A stretch of 64,000 bases of DNA from Bagarius yarrelli (lineage: Eukaryota; Chordata; Actinopteri; Siluriformes; Sisoridae): positions 1,341,440-1,405,439 of the forward strand of contig VCAZ01000036.1 of the NCBI GenBank assembly GCA_005784505.1, given 5' to 3'. A program made the position numbers and the translations under genes. The notes below the pieces were generated by a model, which was not told where the DNA came from, did not search any database, and saw nothing but the letters and a program-made list of their open reading frames with translations. Below, one piece after another: positions 1 through 11,322 of this stretch (within the stretch, counting starts at the first letter, position 1; the number at the start of each line of letters is the position of its first letter).

Positions 1-886
1 ACAAAGTAGGAGAGAGAGAGAGAGAGAAAGAGAGACTCAGGGCGTGAGAAAGGTAGAGGAAGAGAGAAATGGAGAATAAAAAGAGAAAAAGAGAAACAGA
101 CAAAGCGAGAGAGTAATAAATAAAGACAGAGAGACATCAAGAGAGCAAGACAAAAATAGGGAGGCACACATGCAATAGAAAGAAAAAAGAAAGAGAGAGC
201 AAGAGGTAAAAAGAAAAATAGAAAAGAGCAAAAAAAGGAGGAGAAATAAGAAGAGAGAGATTCAGAAAGTGAGCAAGGTAGAGGAAAAGAGAAATAGAGA
301 GGGGAAAACAGAAAAAAGATAGACACAGACCAAGCGGGAGGGTAATAAAGAAAGTAAGATGAAGAGAGCGAGATAGAAATAGAAAAATACTAGAAACATT
401 AGAAAGAGAAAAAGAAAGAGAGGAAAAGGTGAAAAGAAAATGAGAAAAAAGCAAAAAAGGAAGACAGAAATAGATAAAGCGCGAGAGTGAGCAAGGTAGA
501 GAAAAAAAGAAATAAAGGAGGAAAAAAGGAAAAAAAGAGAGGCACAGACAGAGCGAGAAAGTAATAAAGAAAGACCGAGAGACAAAGAGAGTGAGACAGG
601 AATAGGAAGACAAACACATGCAATAGAAAGAAAAAAAAGAAAGAGCGAGGAAGATGTAAAAGATAAAAAGGAAAAAGGCAAAAAATAAGACATGCAAACA
701 AAATAGGAGAGAGAAATAAAAAAAGAGAGCAAGCGGGACAGAGGAAGCGAGAGACTCAGAGAGAAAGCAAGGTAAAGAAAAAGAAAAATAGAGGGAAAAA
801 AGAGAGAGACAGAGCGAGAATGGAATAAAAAGACAGAGAGACAAAGAGAGTAATACAGGAATAGGGAGACACACACATACAATAGA
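1..886. repeat. Purine-rich satellite, about 220-270 bp period
   Basis: The plus strand is almost entirely A and G. Landmarks recur at irregular but similar spacing. The motif around gactcag...gagcaaggtagagg appears near 33, 258, 480 and 750, and the motif acacatgcaatagaaag appears near 165, 612 and 868. This suggests a tandem repeat of roughly 220-270 bp that has diverged. Long open frames on the minus strand here are Ser/Leu/Phe-rich translations of the repeat and are not genes. The same repeat resumes at about 2115. Confidence 0.75.
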
Positions 887-2118
887 GAAACAGAAAGTGC
901 AATGACAAGACCTTAGAGGGATCCATAATGCATGTAAAAGCTTTATTAAACAATGAAGGACAGTTCCATTTCGTAGTCATCAAACGGGCAAAGAAGGTCG
1001 GCACACAATAATCCACTGAGAACCAGCAAACAAATCAAAAGGATCAGACAAGGCAAGGATCAGAAAGGGTGAACAGTAAACAGATTCAAACACATAGCAA
1101 ACAATACTTTGCAATATGTTAGCAAAAGGCTACATCTTAAATAGCGTGCTAAACAGGAAGTAAACCCGGAAGAGCTTGTAGTTAGGGACGGCGCCCTCCA
1201 GACGTTCTCATGAGGACGTCAGCAGGGGGTGGTAGGGCGTTCAGGGTGCGCTGTATAAAAAATCAGAGTGAAAGTGGGGTCTAGTTGGTCTTATGCTTTT
1301 GCTCATGATGTTCCTCAGGCCGTATCCCTCCCAACGACCAGAAACCCCTATCCCGTTCTCCGAGAGTCAAGGTTTTCGCGCACCTGATAAGCTGGGCCCC
1401 TTCCACTTCCATGGGCGAGGGTGGTGTGGATGGCGTAGTTACGACAATCAGGTTCACATGATGTGCCTTAAGGAGAGAAACATGAAAGGAAGCTGAAATG
1501 CAAGAAGGGGGAGTTCAAGCCTGTAAATTACAGATTTGATTTGCCTTGAAATCTTGAATGGACCCACATACTTGGGACCCAGATTTTAACTGAGCAGTCA
1601 GAGACTTAAATTTTTGATGGACAACCGCACAAGCTGACCTGGTTGATATTCGGGGTGTGGACATCGTCGTCAATTCGCCTGTATGGTTTGAGCCCGGATA
1701 GCTCACTTCAGCCTAACGTGGACACTGTTCCAGACAAGGGCACTCGGTTGCATTCACTCTTGTACAGCTGGAACCGAAGACGGCTCCCCCTGACCAGGGG
1801 AACATTGGGGGTTGGTACCCTAATGCACATTAAAAAGAGGTATTTTGTGCATATTCAACCCACAGAATAAATTTACTCCACCGGAACTGTTCTAATGAGC
1901 AGTAAGACCTTAAGTAGCTCTCCAATCCCCGAGGGCTAACGCGGTACCCCAAAAACATGACTTGGTCTTGATAAAATTTGCATTTTTCTAACTTAACATA
2001 CAGTTTTTTTTCTCCAAAAGCCTTTTTACCACCATACGAACTTGTTGGCAGAAGGTTGTGAGAATAGATGAGTATATCATTGATCTTGATGATATACTCA
2101 ATATAACTGGAAGGTGAA
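887..2118 (-). mobile_element. Ty3/Gypsy-like LTR retrotransposon fragment
   Basis: This is a decayed retroelement read on the minus strand. A short reverse-transcriptase piece lies around 1925-2100, with the residues NDILIYS and KCKFYQDQVMFLGY, typical of the Ty3/Gypsy RT. Integrase-like sequence follows around 1850-1920 (FILWVEYAQN, and upstream text resembling the C-terminal integrase region). Between RT and integrase most of the pol gene is missing, so this is an internally deleted copy. The 900-1290 stretch has the character of non-coding or LTR sequence, but I could not define LTR ends or a target duplication. The element sits inside the purine-rich satellite, which continues on both sides, so it inserted after the satellite formed. 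There is no intact protein and no envelope-like reading frame. Confidence 0.6.
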
Positions 2119-2590
2119 ATTGTTACAGAAAGAAAGGGGAGAGAAATAGGAAAAGAGGAGAGGGACTCAGATAGTGAGCAAGGTAAGGAAAAAGAGAAAT
2201 AGAGCGAAAAAAAGAAAAAAAGACAGAGAAGAATAAAGAAAGACAGGGAGACAAAGAAAGGGAGGCATGCGATAAAGAGAGACAAAGAAAAAAAAAGAAG
2301 AGTAGTGACGTGTTTTAATTTATTATTTTGTTTTCTGATTTATTTTGTTTTTTTTATTTGTTATTTGGTTTTTTGAATAGTTTGTTTTCTGATTTGTTAT
2401 TTTGTTTCCGGATTTGTTATTTTGTTTTGCACTTCTCCACCAGCGTAAGAAGAGGGAGAGAGTTAGAAAGAGAGAGAAAAGAAAAAGAAAGAGAGGCACA
2501 GAGTGAATGAGGAATAGAGATAGACAGAAATACACAGTAAACATAAGACAAACAGAGACAAACACACAAAGTAAAACCAGGGGGGGGGGG
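2115..2590. repeat. Continuation of purine-rich satellite plus T-rich repeat
   Basis: From 2115 to about 2300 the purine-rich satellite resumes, including another copy of the gactcag...gagcaaggtaagg landmark at about 2163. From about 2320 to 2430 there is a T-rich stretch repeating ttgttttctgatttgttatt-like units. Purine-rich sequence with CA-type ends and a run of G follows up to 2593. No coding signal is seen. Confidence 0.6.
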
Positions 2591-2591
2591 G

Positions 2592-2772
2592 GGTGCTAGC
2601 TCAGTGGGTTGCTGATCGGAAGATCGTTGGTTCACTTCTGAGCACTATTAAGCTGCCACTGCTGGGCCCCTAAGCATGGCCTTTAACCTTCAACTGCTCA
2701 GTTGGATGAATAAAAGGTAAATAAATGTAAGTCCTTGGATGAAGGCGTCTGCTAATTGTCAGAAATATAAAT
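2592..2772 (+). mobile_element. tRNA-derived SINE (type 1)
   Basis: A tRNA-like head with A-box-like gctagctcagtggg and a B-box-like ggttcacttct is followed by the conserved body gccactgctgggcccctaag and the tail region ending in gcgtctgctaat. This family recurs many times in the window. It is not a functional tRNA because the head is degenerate and fused to a SINE body. Confidence 0.8.
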
Positions 2773-2927
2773 ATAAAGAGACAGACAGAGAGAAAGAATA
2801 TAATCAGAGAAAGAATATAATCTAATCCTATTCTATTCTACTTTATTCTATTCTAATATAATATAATCCTGTTCTATTCAATTTCATTCTAAACATAATC
2901 TAATGCTGTTCTATTCCATTTCATTCT
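2773..2927. repeat. TTCTA/TAATC satellite, left flank of LINE
   Basis: Tandem AT-rich units such as ataatctaatcctgttcta lie here. Together with 5002-5375 they form one satellite block that was split by the RTE-like LINE. The last 11 bases, catttcattct at 2917-2927, are repeated at 5002-5012 and form the target-site duplication. Confidence 0.75.
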
Positions 2928-5001
2928 TTTTTTCCTCTTTCGGCTGTTCCCTTTTAGGGGTCATCACAGCGAATCATCTGTCTCCACCTAACACTATTCT
3001 CTACATCCTCTTCACTCACACCCACTAACTTCATGTCTTCGCTTATCGCATCCATATACCTCCTCTTTGGGCTTCCTGGTTGCCTTCTGCCTGGTAGCTT
3101 CATTTCTAACATCCTCCTACCAATATATTCACTATCCCTCCTCTGTACATGTTAAAACCACCTTAATCTGACTTCCCTGACTTTCTCCCCAAAACATCTA
3201 ACATGAGCCGCCCCCCTGATGAACTTGTTCCTAATCATGCCCAACCTCGTCACTCCCAAAAAAAAAAAGAACATCTTCAGCTCTGCTACTTCCAGCTCTG
3301 CCACCTTTCTCTCTTTCTTAGCGCCACTGTCTCTAAACCATCATAGCTGGTCTCACCACTGTCTTGTACACCCGTTAATTCTAGCTGATATTCTCAGGTC
3401 ACACATCACTCCTAAAACGTTTCTTCATCCATTCCAACCTGCCTGTACTTGCTCCTTCACCTCTTTAACACACTTTCCATTGCTTTGGACTGTCGAACCC
3501 AAGTACTTAAACTTGTGTACCTTCTTTACCTCTACACCCTGTAATCTTACTGTTCCACTTTCCTCCCTTTTATTCAAACACATGTACTCTGTCTTGCTAC
3601 AACTGACTTTCATTCCCCCAGAGCAAACCTCCTCCTCTCCAGGTTTTCATCCACCTGCTCCCTGATCTCACTAAAGATCACAACATCATCTGCAAACATC
3701 ATTGTCCAAGGAGATTCCTGTCTGACCTCGTCTGTCAACTGATCTATCACCACAGCAAACAGGAAGGGGCTCAGAGCTGATCCCTGATGCAGTCCCACCT
3801 CCACTTTGAACCCCCCTGTCTGACCTACTTCACATGTCACTACTGTCCTGCTTCCCTCATACATATCCTGCACCACCCTTACATACCTCTTCGCTATTCC
3901 TGACTTCCTCATACAATACCACAGCTCTTCTTTTGGTACCCTGTCATATGCTTTCTTCAGGTCTACAAAAACACAATGCAGCTCCCTACGACCACGTCTG
4001 CATTCATCAGACGTGCGTCTGCTCCATCAGCATTCTCAGAGCAAAGATTGCATCTGTAGTGCTCTTTCTGGGCATAAATCCTTACTGCTGCTTACAAATA
4101 TTTACTACCTGGCTACATTCTCTCCCACCACAACTTTACAGTCACTAATCTCTTTCAGATTGTTTCGTCTACATAAGATGTAATTTACCTGTGTGCTCCT
4201 TCCACCCCTCTAGGTCACTATATGTTCCTTTCTCTTCTGGAAAAAAGTATTTACCACAGCCATCTCCATCCTCTTAGCAAAGTCTACTATCATCTGTCCT
4301 TCACTGTTTCTTTCCCTGACTCCAAACCTGCCCAACACTTCATCACCTCTGTTCCCCTCACCAACATGTCCTTCAAAGTCTGCACCTACCACCACTCTCT
4401 CTGAGAATCCTCACAATTAGCTCATCTAATTCACATCAGAACCTCTCTTTCTTTTCTAACTCACAACTTACTTGTGGGGCATAATCAATTTCTAACTTCA
4501 GACTCATCACCCTGTCTGACACTCTTTTCATCTCCAGAACATTTTTTTACAGGATCACCCCTACCCCATTTCTCTTTCTATCCACACCATGATAAAACAA
4601 CTTGAATCCCGAACCAATACTACGGGCCTTGCTTCCCTTCCACCTGGTCTCCTGTACACACAATATATGTATCTACCTTCCTTATTTCCATCATATACAC
4701 CAACTCTACCTTTTCCTGTCATTGTTTAGCGTCCCTATTATCGGTCATACACTTTTGCCTTTCCTCTTCTTTTTCTATTATTGCGTCCTCCTCCTCTCCT
4801 CCTTTGACCAACAGTAGCCCAATTTCGGATCAGTCATTGTTAACCTGGGCCTGACCGATCCGGTATGAAGTTATTATGAATAATTTGGTTTTGGCAACGT
4901 TTTACGTCGGATGCCCTTTCTGACACAACCCTCTTTATTTATCCAGGCTTGGGACTGGCACCGAAGTCACTGGCTTGTGACCCCTGTGGCTAGATTTATT
5001 A
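2928..5001 (-). mobile_element. RTE-like non-LTR retrotransposon, copy 1, internally deleted
   Basis: Coding traces on the minus strand run, in 5' to 3' order, from an APE-type endonuclease piece at about 4210-4395 (MVVGADFEGHVGEGN) to a reverse-transcriptase piece at about 3610-3912, which carries the catalytic FADDVV motif and a HQGSALSPFLF motif. The 3' UTR ends at the T-rich stretch near 2928 (read as poly-A on the element strand). Compared with the second copy at 45.37-47.48 kb, about 0.87 kb is missing near 4100, where the two flanks join abruptly. An 11-bp perfect duplication (2917-2927 and 5002-5012) flanks the element, as expected for target-primed reverse transcription. Frameshifts and stops show that it is dead. 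The clade assignment as RTE rests on motif memory, not a search. Confidence 0.85.
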
Positions 5002-5375
5002 CATTTCATTCTATTCTTATATAATCTAATCCTGTTCTATTCTATTCTATTCTATTCTATTCTATTCTATTCTATTCTATTCTATTCTATTCTATTCTAT
5101 TCTATTCTATTCTATTCTAAAATAATCTAAACCCGTTCTATTCTATTCTAATCTAATCCTATTCTAATCTATTTTATTCTAATATAATCTAATCCTATTC
5201 TATACTATTTTATTCTATTTTAAAATAATCTAATCCTGTTCTATTCTATTTAAATAAAATCTTATCCCATTTTTATTCTATTCTGTTCTAATATAATACA
5301 ATGATATTCTAATCTAATCTAATCTTATTCTATTTTATTCTAATATAATCTAATTATTTTCTAATCGAATAAACA
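5002..5375. repeat. TTCTA pentanucleotide microsatellite and satellite, right flank
   Basis: A pure (TTCTA)n run lies at about 5032-5119. It is followed by degenerate ttctaatataatctaatcctg units to about 5375. This is the same satellite as 2773-2927 on the other side of the LINE insertion. Confidence 0.9.
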
Positions 5376-6783
5376 GATAATGTTTAGTGCTATATAAATC
5401 TGTATAAACACATACACAAACACAAAATCTATTAACTTGTATTTTGACAAGCACAGACGAGCAGGTTGTAATTAGATGTTTAATTTTTGGCTTTCTTGTA
5501 AACTGTTTAATCATTTCTTAACAATGGGCCACCAATGTTAAACATGCGATTAAACTTTCCACAATTTTGATCATTCACTGATAGATTTTAATTTTACTTT
5601 TCTAATTGTGATTCATTTGAGCTGGAAGAAAGAAGGCGGGACTTCAAGGATGTGACAGTTTTGGATTTGTTTGTCTTATTTATTAGAGGAAAAATAAAGA
5701 CAGCTGTTATGTGCAGTGATGACGTGTCATACTTCAGTTAAAAACGCAAACACTTTCAAAAGACGGCAGGTCTTCATAAGTAGAAATATAAGTGCAATGG
5801 TCACAATACACTTTTCACTTCGATAACTTCTCTTTATACCCATGCGAACGCTGGAGGCGGTAATCGCAAAGACGTTTCATATTTTGTTGCATTTCAAAGT
5901 TCAAGTTTGGTAAAGAGAGACCTTTTTAAAAAAGAAAAGATGGAGGAATTTCTAAAGGAATATAACAAATCAAATAAAAAAGGCTAATAAAAGAGAAGTT
6001 GGCTGGTTTGCAGTGCTGCTTTAAAATATTTGTAAAACGATTTAGAATTATTATTGCCTTCAGGGTCCACTGAAATTTTTCAGGAAAATTCTTATTGAAG
6101 ACGGTTTTGTTGCCGTAGCAACAATGGTACAAGCATGTTGCAATATATGATGTAATGTTTGAAGAAACTTGTGATTTTACATATATCTGGTTGCTGTCTA
6201 TATCGAAATCTGGTGTGACTATAAACAAATAACAGCATAAATAAAAATTTAGTGTGTGGGAATGTTGCTGGTGTGTTAAAGGAATAAAACATCTCAGGAC
6301 ACACAGTCACATGGTGTTTTATTCCTTATGCAATACCGGCCGCATCGATTAGCAGTTCTATATCTGATCTCCAGCCTTAGAATCCCGGCCAAACTCCCAC
6401 AGAGCAATGTGTTCCGGACCTGCAACCACACAGAAAAATGCTTTTTTATAAATATCTGTTGAAAATGAGGTACAAAAATCGACTTACTATTGCCCTTCTA
6501 CTTGGAGTTCCAAAAGTATTGGCACCCTCAGGCAAAGTGTTTGGTAAGGGGCCTGTTCTGTCGATTTTTGTGATCACCAGGTTTACTTGCTAGTCAAAAA
6601 ACAGATGCTGAAAAAGTTACAATAAATAAGTTTTTTATGTGAAAAAAACCCCATAAAAACAATGTGTACAAAATGTACAAAACAATCTGAAGCTGTTGTG
6701 CTTGAATAAGACACAACCCTCTGCATGTGAACATCATCATATAACTGTTTAAAAAAAATTATATATATATATCTATACACGTA
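5376..6783. other. Intergenic, no gene recognised
   Basis: AT-rich unique-looking sequence. Short open frames on the minus strand (5926-6310, 6583-6780) have no recognisable motif or splice support. A bidirectional stretch near 5580-5870 has slightly higher GC content. I see no gene here. Confidence 0.5.
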
Positions 6784-8131
6784 CAGGTGCGTTTATTTTT
6801 TAATAATTTTGATAATTACGGCTTAAAAATAATACAAACCCAGAATTCAGTGTCTCAGAAAATTGTGAAAAAGTTCAACATTGATAAGTCATGGAGTCAC
6901 ACCCTAATCAGCTAATTACCTCAAAACACCTGCAAAAGTTTGCTGAGCCTTTAAATGGTCTCTAAATCTGGGTCAATAGGCTACACAATCATGAAAAAGA
7001 CAAATGTCCAGAAGACAGTCACTGACACCCTCAACAAAGAGGGTAAGCCACAAAATTTCATTGCTAAAGAAGAGTGTGGTAGGAAAAAGTAAGCCAGCAG
7101 AAGGGATAACTGCAGAGGATTGTCAGGCAAAATCCATTCAATAATTTGTGGGACTTCACAAGGAGTGGACTGAGGCTGAAGTCAGCACATCAAGAGCCAC
7201 TGCGCACAGACGAATCCTAGACACGGGCTACAAATGTCAAAATTCCTCGTATCAAGTCAATCCTGAACCAGAAACAATGTCAGAGGCATCTTACCTGGGC
7301 TTTGGAGCAAACGAATTGTACTGTTACTCAATGGTCCAAAGTTCTCTTTTTAGATAAAAATAAATCAGAATCCATGTTGCTTGAAGTCCAGTGTGAAGTT
7401 TCTACAGTCTGTGTTGATTTGTGCTGTCATGTCATCTGCTAGTGTTGGTCCACTGTGTTTTTTGAAGTCCACAGTCAATGCAGCCATATACCAGAATATT
7501 TTTATGCTTTCTTCCGGTGACAAGCTTTATGGAGATGCTGATTGGAGATGCTGAGATGGCATTTTATTTCCACACTGCCAAAAGTAACAAAAGCTGGTTC
7601 AATGATCATGGTGTTACTGTGCTTGATTGGCCAGCAAATTCACCTGACCTGAACCCCATAAGGAATCTATCGGGGTATTGTCAAAAGGAAGTGTCACACC
7701 CTGAGTAAGTGACACCAGACCCAACAATGCAGATGACCTGAAGGCTGCTATCAAAGCAACCTGGGCTTTCATTACACCTGAGCAGTGCCACAGGCTGTTT
7801 GCCTCCAAGCCACACCGCATTGAATCAGTAATTCATGCAAAAGGAGGCCCAACCGAGCATTGAGTGCATAGAAATGAACATACTTTTCAGAAGCCTGACA
7901 TTTCTGTTGAAAAAAATATTTTTTAATTGATCTTATGTAATATTCTAATTTTCCAAATTTTGGCTTTTAATTATCTGTAAGTCATAATCATCAAAATTCT
8001 AAGAAACAAAGGCTTGAAATATTTCACTCTATGTGTAATAAATCAATATAATACATGGGTTTCACTTTCTGAACTAAGTGACAAAAAATATTCACCTTTT
8101 CCCTGATATTCTATTTTTTTAGATGCAGCTG
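6784..8131 (+). mobile_element. Tc1/mariner DNA transposon, decayed
   Basis: The element is bounded by TA dinucleotides (6782-6783 and 8132-8133) and has imperfect terminal inverted repeats: caggtgcgtttattttttaa at the left, and caGCTGCATCTAAAAAAATA when the right end is read in reverse. The interior keeps broken transposase sequence on the plus strand, including VTVLDWPANSPDLNP at about 7613-7657, the block before the third catalytic acidic residue of Tc1-like DDE transposases. At the position usually reading DLNPIENLWG it reads DLNPIRNLSG, so the catalytic region is mutated. Stops and frameshifts are frequent, and the first catalytic region is badly damaged or deleted. The copy is inactive. 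Confidence 0.9.
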
Positions 8132-8194
8132 TATATATAAAATAGACTCAATGTAAAATATAGTAAACTATAAGCATCATTACTTTTGCTCACA

Positions 8195-8445
8195 ATGTGG
8201 TGGCTCAAGAGTTATAATTCTGGTTCACCGTTTAGAAGATCAAGGTCCAAGCCAAGCTAAAATACTCTACCTGGTACAGGGATGCCCCATGCTCTGGCTT
8301 AATATGTAAAATATTGGCTCTGTGTTGTGGATCAGAAGATCGGGTCCTTGACTATGGCCTTTTTTGCTCCAGGGGCACTGTATCATAGCTAATCCAGCAC
8401 TGGGCTGTCCAAATTATAATGGTTTATAAACCCTGGCTGCCTCTG
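8195..8445 (+). mobile_element. tRNA-derived SINE (type 2), degraded
   Basis: It shares with the copy at 48.1 kb a tRNA-like head (gtggctcaagagttataatt) and a body containing tttttgctccaggggcactg and atcatagct. It is a different body from the type 1 SINE. An apparent internal duplication of the head (8195-8255 and 8315-8345) suggests two nested or dimeric heads. Confidence 0.6.
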
Positions 8446-9934
8446 ACAGAATGTGAAGGCCTGAGACTTAATCTGGATTTTATAACAAAGTAAAAACCTC
8501 AAATATATTATTTACTTGGATAATGAATAAATAATAAATGAAAATGAATGAATAAATAAAATTTAATAAATTAATTGGGTTCCAACATAAAGTAGCGGAT
8601 CACCTGACCTCTGGTTGAAGACCTATTTTGTAGGTCAGTGGTTCTCATCCTATTTTGACAAACGTTGAATCCCCTTTAGTGCCCCTTTAATCCCGCAATT
8701 CACATTCTATTTACACAAACAGGATGTTCTTTTATTTGTTATCAGAGACATAGCTGAGGTTTTCAGCGCCCGGGGACAAAGTTGCGCCTCCTCCTATCAT
8801 GACAAGGTATAAGCCATAAGGGGGCATATTTTTAGGGTAATTTAAAGATATAATTGGGGAAAATATTTCATTATGAAATTCATTTGTAATTATGTTAAAT
8901 CAATTTGGCGCCTCCCGATGCTGCATCCAGGGACAGATGTGCCCGCTTGCCCCTCATAGCTACGACACTGTTTGTTATGACTGACAGTCATTATATTACC
9001 AGAATGGAGTTACAAATAAAAACTTTTCTTTAAAAACAAAGAAAATAACAAAGTTGCCTGCAGATTAGCATAAAATATAATATAATAACAAGGCTTCAGT
9101 TTGTAGGTTAATTAGTTAATTAGTTGTTAGTTAATTAATAATTAAAATTTTCTTATAGATGGTAATAAAGGTAAGGGGATTAGGCTGAATTTACATTACA
9201 TTAGCAACATTTTTTTCAAATGTGTGATTTATGTCTTAACTTGGCGAATTCCACATAAAACTGAGTAACACACCTGTTTCTTTACCGCCCACATTAGCGT
9301 TCTAATGCCCTCTACACTCCCACTAATTTAGATAAACACAACAGTGGCTGTATAATGTAAAATCAATGTCATCAGTTCAGAATAAAAAAGCGCTTGTATT
9401 AATTCTCTACAAAGCTTTGCAAAATGATTACTGAAATATGCACACAGATAAAGTATCAAAAACATCTCTGCATCATGTGGTGGCGATGTTTCTTTCAGTT
9501 CATTTTTACTAAAAGACTGATAAATCAGACCCACAGAGAGCACCAGCTGTAGAGCTGCACGAACCAGACCAGAATTTCCAGCCAATAAATCAAAGCGATT
9601 CACTGCAGCAGTAATAAATGGAGGACAACACGGGATCATCTGAGCATTTCATCCTCTCTGAGCTCCCTGACCTCCCTGCAGTCGATCTACAGTACAGTTA
9701 GCCGAGTTGGAGCGCCACCAGGAAGATCTGGAACTCAGCCATGTGAAAAATGGACTCCTCTCCTTCTCTCAGAGAAGAACTTTCACAAATCTTAACTTTA
9801 TTTATCAGTAATTCTATTTTGCCACCAATTCACTTAGATGTAGTATTATTTTTTTGTTTTTTGACACAAACTGTCACAAAGAATTCACTATGTCTGGGTT
9901 TGTGACAAAAGAAAATGTGAATGTGAAAACTCAG
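8446..9934. other. Intergenic, possible old DNA-transposon remnants
   Basis: A stretch from about 8636 starts with cagtggttctcatcc, similar to hAT terminal repeats, but I could not find a matching right end. The remainder is AT-rich. A block at 9690-9775 (ctcagccatgtgaaaaatgg) is echoed at 10490-10520 (ctcagccatgtcaacaatgg), which suggests an unnamed dispersed repeat. No gene is supported, including the 103-codon minus-strand frame at 9328-9639. Confidence 0.4.
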
Positions 9935-10080
9935 TGGTTAAGGTGTAGGAATATCATAATTTAATTCCAGGTACATCCAAGGTGCCACTGTTGGGCCCCT
10001 AAGCAATGCCCTTAACACTTAACTGCTCAGCTAGACAGAGTCTATTTTTAATTGAAATTGTCTGCCAAATGCTGCTATTC
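9935..10080 (+). mobile_element. tRNA-derived SINE (type 1)
   Basis: It contains ctcagtggttaaggtgtagg, the body gccactgttgggcccctaag and the tail tctgccaaatgctg. The B-box region is degraded. Confidence 0.8.
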
Positions 10081-11149
10081 AGGTTGGAGTGCATGTGTCT
10101 ACAGAACCTCTGTAGAAGGACATGTCATGCTTCTGTCACATGCTTCAACACCACCTCGACTACTACGCCATCAACTGTTACAGGTGTGGAGCACATCATT
10201 CACTTAACCAGCCACACCAAATCAAACAGGAGGAGAGAACAAAGAAAGAGTTAAAAATTAAAATAGATATTTTATATATTAAGGTTATATTTGCGTATAA
10301 AGTTGGGGTTTTTTCACAATTACTGGACCCACCCACTCCCATTGACATTTTTTCCTGTCCCGTCCCAATCACATGATTCGATTTTATTTTCTACCCTGTG
10401 GGATTCCCAATAAAATGTCAGCATCTACAATAAGCCTTCACCTCCAATATTCCTGAACTGCAGTCAGTTAGTGACCCACATGATATCGGACCTCAGCCAT
10501 GTCAACAATGGACTCTTCTCTAGTTGCGATCAGGAAAGCGTTTCCCTTCTCTAATGACAAACCCAGAGAGAGCAAAGAGACACTTCTTCCTGAAACAAGG
10601 AATGTTTGACTAATTTGATATCTTAGTCACCTGTTTCTTGTTATATTGTAACTCTTATATTACATATGATATTTTGGTCTTTATCTCACGCTTCTCTTAT
10701 TTAATCTTTCATTATCCTTACATGAGACAGGACAGGAGTTTAAAGTATTTTACTGCATTTAAATAATTATGAATGTGACAAATAATTAAACTGAAGACTT
10801 TAGATATTGACCCAAGACAAACCACATAGGCCATAATTCGGTACCACCTAAGTGACAAAATCTCTTTGGTACCAGTTTGATTGTAGAGTATGAAACAGGA
10901 TATCTATTTCAAATGAGTAGCTTTACTATTCTTTTGGTACCATCACTATTTTTGCCATCATTGTTTTTACAGTATCTGTGATAAAGCTACGACTAACAAA
11001 AGTTTATCATGTTGTTATATCATAAATATATGAGAAGATATAAACTTAAAAAAATCAAACTAGAATTTGGTAACAATTAGTGAAAAATGTGGCCTGGGTC
11101 TTGTCTCTGATTAAACAGCAGAAGATAAAGTGTGTATCAGTGTAAAGTG
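10081..11149. other. Intergenic, no gene recognised
   Basis: AT-rich sequence without a supported gene. Short plus-strand frames at 10006-10376 overlap the SINE and carry no recognisable motif. Confidence 0.4.
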
Positions 11150-11322
11150 CAGTGGTTAAGGTGTTGGACTACTAATTTCAAGACCAGGGTTCGATTCCCA
11201 GCAACAACAAGCCACCACTGCTGGACCCGTGAGCAAGTCCCCTGGCTATGTATAACAGAGAAAGTAAGTCACTCTGGATAAAAGCATCTGCCAAAATTCC
11301 AGAAAAGTAAATGTAAATAGCA
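11150..11322 (+). mobile_element. tRNA-derived SINE (type 1)
   Basis: A well-kept copy. It has an A-box-like gcagtggttaaggtgttgga, a B-box-like gggttcgattcc, the body gccaccactgctggaccc and the tail ggataaaagcatctgccaaa. Confidence 0.88.

Noticed and set aside
137..1016. Long minus-strand open frames rich in Phe, Ser and Leu
   Set aside because: They translate the purine-rich satellite; the frame stays open only because TC-rich codons contain no stops.
11150..11230. tRNA gene suggested by A-box and B-box
   Set aside because: The head is fused to the SINE body and repeated in many degenerate copies across the window; no intact cloverleaf.
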